DNA from: Ochotona curzoniae
Taxonomy: Eukaryota; Chordata; Mammalia; Lagomorpha; Ochotonidae
Reading direction: 5' to 3'
Assembly: GCF_017591425.1 (NCBI RefSeq)
Contig: NW_024466599.1
Span: forward strand, 25,582,001-25,646,000
DNA: 64,000 nucleotides
A model generated the notes under the pieces. It did no database searches. It saw only the letters and a list, made by a program, of their open reading frames with translations, and had not been told where the DNA came from. The position numbers and the translations under genes are program-made. This document shows positions 59,977 to 64,000 of the stretch, in pieces. Every line of letters starts with the position of its first letter. The first letter of the stretch is position 1.

Positions 59977-60198
59977 ATGAACCTCTTCGTCCTTCCTCAT
60001 CCCATAATGACAGCGTGCCTAGTTACTGCAAAAATGATGAAGGGGATATCTTCCTGGCGGCTGAGTCCTGGAAGCCTGACGTTTGCACCAGCTGCGTGTG
60101 CTTGGATAGCGTGATTAGCTGTTTCTCTGAGTCTTGCCCTTCTGTATCCTGTGAACGACCTGTCTTGAGAAAAGGCCAGTGTTGTCCCTACTGCATAG
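59977..60198 (+). CDS. CRIM1: CRIM1 exon encoding VWC domain 5
   Basis: This 222-bp phase 1-1 exon encodes a linker DEPLRPSSSHNDSVPS, then YCKNDEGDIFLAAESWKPDV, CTSCVCLDSVISC, SCPSVSCERP and GQCCPYCI. Ten cysteines fit the VWC fold. The N-D-S in the linker is a possible N-glycosylation sequon at the place where human has N-N-S. The acceptor is gtttttccag and the donor gtaaga. It is the last CRIM1 exon in the window. The exon for VWC6 was looked for in the following 3.8 kb and not found, so it must lie beyond position 64000. Confidence 0.96.
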
Positions 60199-62929
60199 GT
60201 AAGACTAAATTAAAAATCCTTCATCTCAACCAGGGGCCACTACATCAACATTCCTAGCCATGTGTCTAGATCAGTTCATAGTTCTAAAATTGTGTTTTCT
60301 GGATGACCTGCCACACAGACCCAGGATAGCAGCATCAAGCAGGGGTAAGGTATCGATGTACTTCTAAGATAAAACACACTAGGAATGAAAGAATGCTTTC
60401 TTCAGAATGCCATAATGGCACAGCACGGTGGCATTCTGGACGCTTTCCAGTTCAGGATTTTCAGAATTAGAGCTCTCTTCCCGTGGTTATGAACAGCAGT
60501 GTCCACTCCCAAAGAAATACCATTTACCGTATTAGGGTAACTTGATGTATAAAGTTCCCTGCTGCTTTGAGATCAACTGAAGATGAAGGATGAATGTACT
60601 TTCCACTTTTTCCTGTTTTCTGATTCTGTTTAATCTGCACAACTGTCCCTGCTGACAGTCTCCACATGGAAAGTGAGGCGTGAGTAGTTGACAGAGAAGC
60701 GCTGCTTCTCACAACCCAGGCTGATAACGTCTTGTGAAGAGAGGACACGTGTGTGTTAGCCCACAGCATCCATACTGAAGCTAGCTAGTGCTGTGGGCGG
60801 AAGCCAGATGCTGTTCCAGGGATCAGAAGGTGAGGCTGAGGCAGCTGGTAGCTCTTGTCAAGGGCAAGGCTCTGCTCCCAAGCCTCTGCCTCTCCTTCAT
60901 TACTCTGGCATCCTGTGAAAAAACTCAAAGACAAGATGCACCTCAAGCTGGTAGTGAACAAGACACACAGACAGTAGTGGGAGCAGGCATTGTGAACTTG
61001 TTGGAAGTTTGATGTGCTTTCTAGAACCGGCCATTGCATCTGTTTGGATGAGAACTTGGGGAAATGAAAGGTTTGGCCACAGAACTTTGTCTTACCTTCC
61101 ATAGACTAAGTAATGAACAGCAGTCCTAAGACAGGCTTCTGAACACAGCTGCTCTCTTCAGCTTCTGACCTCTGCCTTTAGACAGGACTGTTTTCTCAAA
61201 GTCTTTTATTCTACTTGGTGTATAAAAGGTAGAAAGAAAAATATTTTAAGAATATAATGTCCATTCTCAGGAGTTTGGCAGAGCTAGATCTTGTCCACGT
61301 AATATTTAACATAAAAGCATATTTAACCTAACAATATGTTTGCAGTGCCTGATTCTCTGCTCTTTTTTTGGGGGGGGGGATGATCATCTAAATAATTTAT
61401 TTTGCAAACCATGCTTTTGTGAGTAAACTCGTGGGACAGTAGCCATAGACCAGGCATGCTAAGCAAGCCATCTGGTAATCCTACCTTGTAGTGACTGAGA
61501 TAATGGCTTCTCTCTATCACTTACAAGGTTTGCAGCTCCTAAATGAGTCTTTAAAATGTGTTGAGGAATGCATACAAGTTAATGCTACTTAACTTTCTAA
61601 TGAGATGGGCAAAATTCCCCAAAGAATGGTTCAATCTAAACGAAAGCTTTAACTAGGCTGCTATTTGAGACAGCAGGGTAGAGGTATGGAGTACACAACC
61701 AGTGTCATACTAATATCTCAGAATGTGGTACTGAAAGAAATAACTCAGAAACCAGCCACCTGTGCGTAGCTCCTACGTGGGAAACCAGGGCCCAAGGCAC
61801 TACCCAAGGAAAAACCCAGCAGCAGATACTTCATGTGTTAAGAAACCCTCAGATTGTTCGGTTTCCTTTTTGGCTCTTTGTTATTCCATCGGTACATTTG
61901 AAATTAATAACTTTGTTTCCATTTGATAGTAACCAATCATTTCTTTCTCATAACCCCAACTAAATTCAAAAGGCTCCAGAAAGTCGTAGAATTCCGTCTT
62001 CGTTCTTTTTTCAGAGAGCTGTGGGATAAGGATACTTCATGCTTCCTGTTGAAATTCCTACATCACTTGGGACACACTCTCTTCTTAAGTGTACAAGACA
62101 AAGACTAGTCTGGCCCAGATATGTACTTCTGACTTACAGTGCAAACACGTTCATTTGACTGTAGTTCATACAAATGCACAGAAGTGTAGTAGAAGTTTGG
62201 ATTCTGCTGTTTCCTTTCACAGCTACTCCTTTCACCCAGATTGGCGCCTTGTAAGTGTAACCTATACCCATAGGCGTGTGACTTATTTTCAGGGAAGTAT
62301 GTAGGGAGACTTAGCGTTGGGTAAGTGGTAGCTGTATGTTGTACTTATTGATTCATCTTAGTGTTCTGTGCATGTTATGGTCTTACCAAAATAGTCATTA
62401 AACATCTCTCTGCACCACACTCATCTTGCAAGCAGTCCTATTACGTTTCTTCGCCCTGCCTGTTGTGTCCAAGCATATGAAGTCAGTTTTCAACTCTTGG
62501 CTATAATTAGGGATTCCTATCTGTTCCGTTTGCTTCTTTGCCTGTTTTCTCACCAAGAGAGCTGGATCTCAGTTGGCCCCTTCCACACTCTACAGAAATC
62601 GTGGCAGAAAGGAAACTGGAAACACAACATCAAAAGGCATGTCATCAGGCACCCGCTGACTCTCCATGGTACCAAGCGCCGGTGCTTACTCTGTTTCCTG
62701 TTTCAGACTTTTCTCGGGTCGAACCCAGCTTACATGTGCTGGCTTCACCACGGCTCAGGTCTCCTCTCTCGGTGAATGCCACAAACAGCGTTCAGCTGAC
62801 GCCTTTTTGTCAGTGGTCCAAATAAGAAAATTTCCTTGTTTTCAAATTGTGCAGCATCCTTTTTTCTCACCATGCAAGAAATGAAAAATAGCAATCCTAC
62901 TAAAAGTAGTCTTCTAATTACAAGTATTT

Positions 62930-63190
62930 GTGTTCCTTTCAGCTTAATTTGAAGTCACTAATGTGCAATAATATGCTTCTCTTTTGATGTGGGAAGGCCG
63001 CATATTATGTGTGCTAATTTAATAGGATGTGTAATACACATAAATTAATGAGATTGATGATTAATTTTGAAAAGTGAACAGCTTTGTCTAATTACTTATA
63101 ATACCTATCATTAGGGAATTCATCCTACTAGGAAGGCACTAAGTAGCAATTACACAATCATTTTAATGGAGCACCTTCTGATTTCCTAAT
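62930..63190. promoter_or_regulatory. Candidate intronic regulatory element (homeobox cores)
   Basis: A+T-rich unique stretch with several clustered motifs: TAATTA-type cores (63040-63050, 63089-63095), an ATGCAAT/ATATGC-like octamer region near 62962-62975 and a CTTTGT SOX core at 63081. No repeat resemblance. Function is inferred only from motif density. Confidence 0.3.
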
Positions 63191-63928
63191 TTTTTGTTTT
63201 ATATTCTGGCTTCCTACACAAATACCTAAAGGCCTAGATTTTATTTTCATGGATGTTTTACGATGGCTGAAATGAAAGATGAGGGACAAGGTTAGTGGGA
63301 GTCAGGTGGAGATCAAAAGGTCATGAGGAGATGCTATTGAGAGTACTGGTTTGGTAAGTGCCTCCTTGTAAAAGCAAATACCTCCCCTTGACATACTTTG
63401 TCATGCAAGATAGGGCTGGCTTAAACCAGCCGTTGCCTTATCACTGACTCCACGCTGCATGCCTTTCCCTTAGCAAAAGTCATTCCATTGCTTCAATGAG
63501 ATCATTATCCCATGACCCCTAGGAAGAGAGAAAATGAGCACAGACCAGCAGCTCTGCCTCCATTGGCATTTGCCTGACCCACAGAGATGCCTGCGCTGGT
63601 CACATAACCTTTGGCCTGATGTTTGTATTGCTTCTGCTCACGCCAAGTGCAGCAGCATCTGGAAGAGGGACTCTGTACCTAGGGTCAGTCACACCTGGTT
63701 AAGTAATCCCCCAGAGAGAGCACTGCTTTAGTCATGGAGGTCTTTCTCCGTGTGATGCCTGAAGCCTTCAAGCCCGCGTAACTGCAGCAGCAGACCTGTT
63801 GGTTGACTTAGGAAATCGGGATTCGTAGCAGTGCTACCGACCAAGCTGGTCCAAACGAGCAGAACTGACTGATCATATCCTTCTGGGGCTGGCCAGGGCA
63901 TGTTAGAAGTTCATGAAAAATGCATAAT

Positions 63929-63966
63929 CCTGTACGCAGCGCCTTAGACCGCTAGGCCATCCTGAC
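63929..63966 (-). pseudogene. tRNA-Leu(CAG) 5'-half insertion
   Basis: Read on the minus strand, these 38 bases match the first 38 bases of mammalian tRNA-Leu(CAG) at 36 positions, from the acceptor GTCAGG through D-arm to the anticodon loop. The sequence then stops just after the anticodon (CAG plus one base); variable arm, T arm and 3' acceptor strand are missing, so it cannot be a working tRNA. A direct repeat flanks it: aaaatgcataatcct (63917-63931) and aaaatgcatgatcct (63971-63985), one mismatch, the mark of retrotransposition. The left copy overlaps the fragment by three bases. No A-tail lies at the 3' side. Confidence 0.85.
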
Positions 63967-64000
63967 AACTAAAATGCATGATCCTTAAAAAAAAATTTTA

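Larger units (their letters stand above)
7454..60198 (+). other. CRIM1: CRIM1 gene, internal part (nine coding exons)
   Basis: This is the exon-bearing part of CRIM1 in the window; the gene continues beyond both ends. The nine exons are 122, 183, 198, 129, 157, 122, 210, 216 and 222 bp. Joined, they give one uninterrupted cysteine-rich reading frame whose module order (RGD segment, VWC-VWC, four antistasin-like repeats, VWC-VWC-VWC) is that of CRIM1. All donors are GT and all acceptors AG. The known protein is a type I membrane protein of about 1036 residues that binds BMP4 and BMP7 in the secretory pathway and at the cell surface and acts in kidney, eye, vascular and motor neuron development. 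The window encodes roughly residues 290 to 810 of it. Signal peptide, IGFBP-like domain, sixth VWC, transmembrane segment and tail are not here. No promoter, first exon or polyadenylation region was seen. Confidence 0.96.
60199..64000 (+). other. CRIM1 intron after VWC5 exon (cut by window edge)
   Basis: This intron starts with gtaaga and runs off the window. It contains a homeobox-core-rich stretch (62930-63190) and a tRNA-Leu 5'-half insertion (63929-63966). The rest, including 60300-62900, shows nothing I can name. Confidence 0.9.

Noticed and set aside
60199..64000. Search for the VWC6 exon after the VWC5 exon
   Set aside because: No segment with the C-x2-C-x-C and CC-x2-C spacing and proper splice sites was found; the exon must lie beyond the window.

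Overview
The window is mammalian nuclear DNA lying wholly inside one large gene, read on the + strand: CRIM1 (cysteine-rich transmembrane BMP regulator 1). Nine short coding exons, about 1.56 kb in total, are separated by introns of 1 to 20.6 kb. Diverged tRNA-derived SINEs with a pyrimidine-rich, AAATAAA-like tail occur on both strands. They have the layout of the lagomorph C-repeat (CSINE), so the source is most likely a rabbit, hare or pika. No bacterial, viral or CRISPR features were seen.

Layout. 1-7453: intron upstream of the first exon seen. 7454-7575: exon with the RGD motif. 17571-17753 and 18842-19039: von Willebrand C domains 1 and 2. 39661-39789, 49337-49493 and 50504-50625: four antistasin-like repeats, the third split across the last two exons. 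51783-51992, 55125-55340 and 59977-60198: VWC domains 3, 4 and 5. 60199-64000: start of the next intron. The signal peptide and IGFBP-like N-terminus, the sixth VWC domain, the transmembrane helix and the cytoplasmic tail lie outside the window. Every junction keeps the reading frame. All introns between these exons are phase 1 except one phase 2 intron inside an antistasin repeat.

Together the exons encode the middle of the ectodomain of a type I membrane protein. Its VWC modules bind BMPs, and the protein is known to restrain BMP processing and secretion and to tether BMPs at the cell surface.

The introns hold about a dozen CSINE copies, an old L1 on the minus strand split by later insertions, an L1 3' end on the plus strand, MIR and L2 fragments, and several repeat families I can pair within the window but not name. 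The most notable non-coding items are a 38-nt tRNA-Leu(CAG) 5'-half insertion flanked by a 15-bp near-perfect direct repeat at the right edge, a perfect 30-bp palindrome inside a SINE, a head-to-head SINE pair able to form a long RNA hairpin, and several CpG-retaining or homeobox-site-rich intronic stretches that may be regulatory. I found no convincing new gene system.
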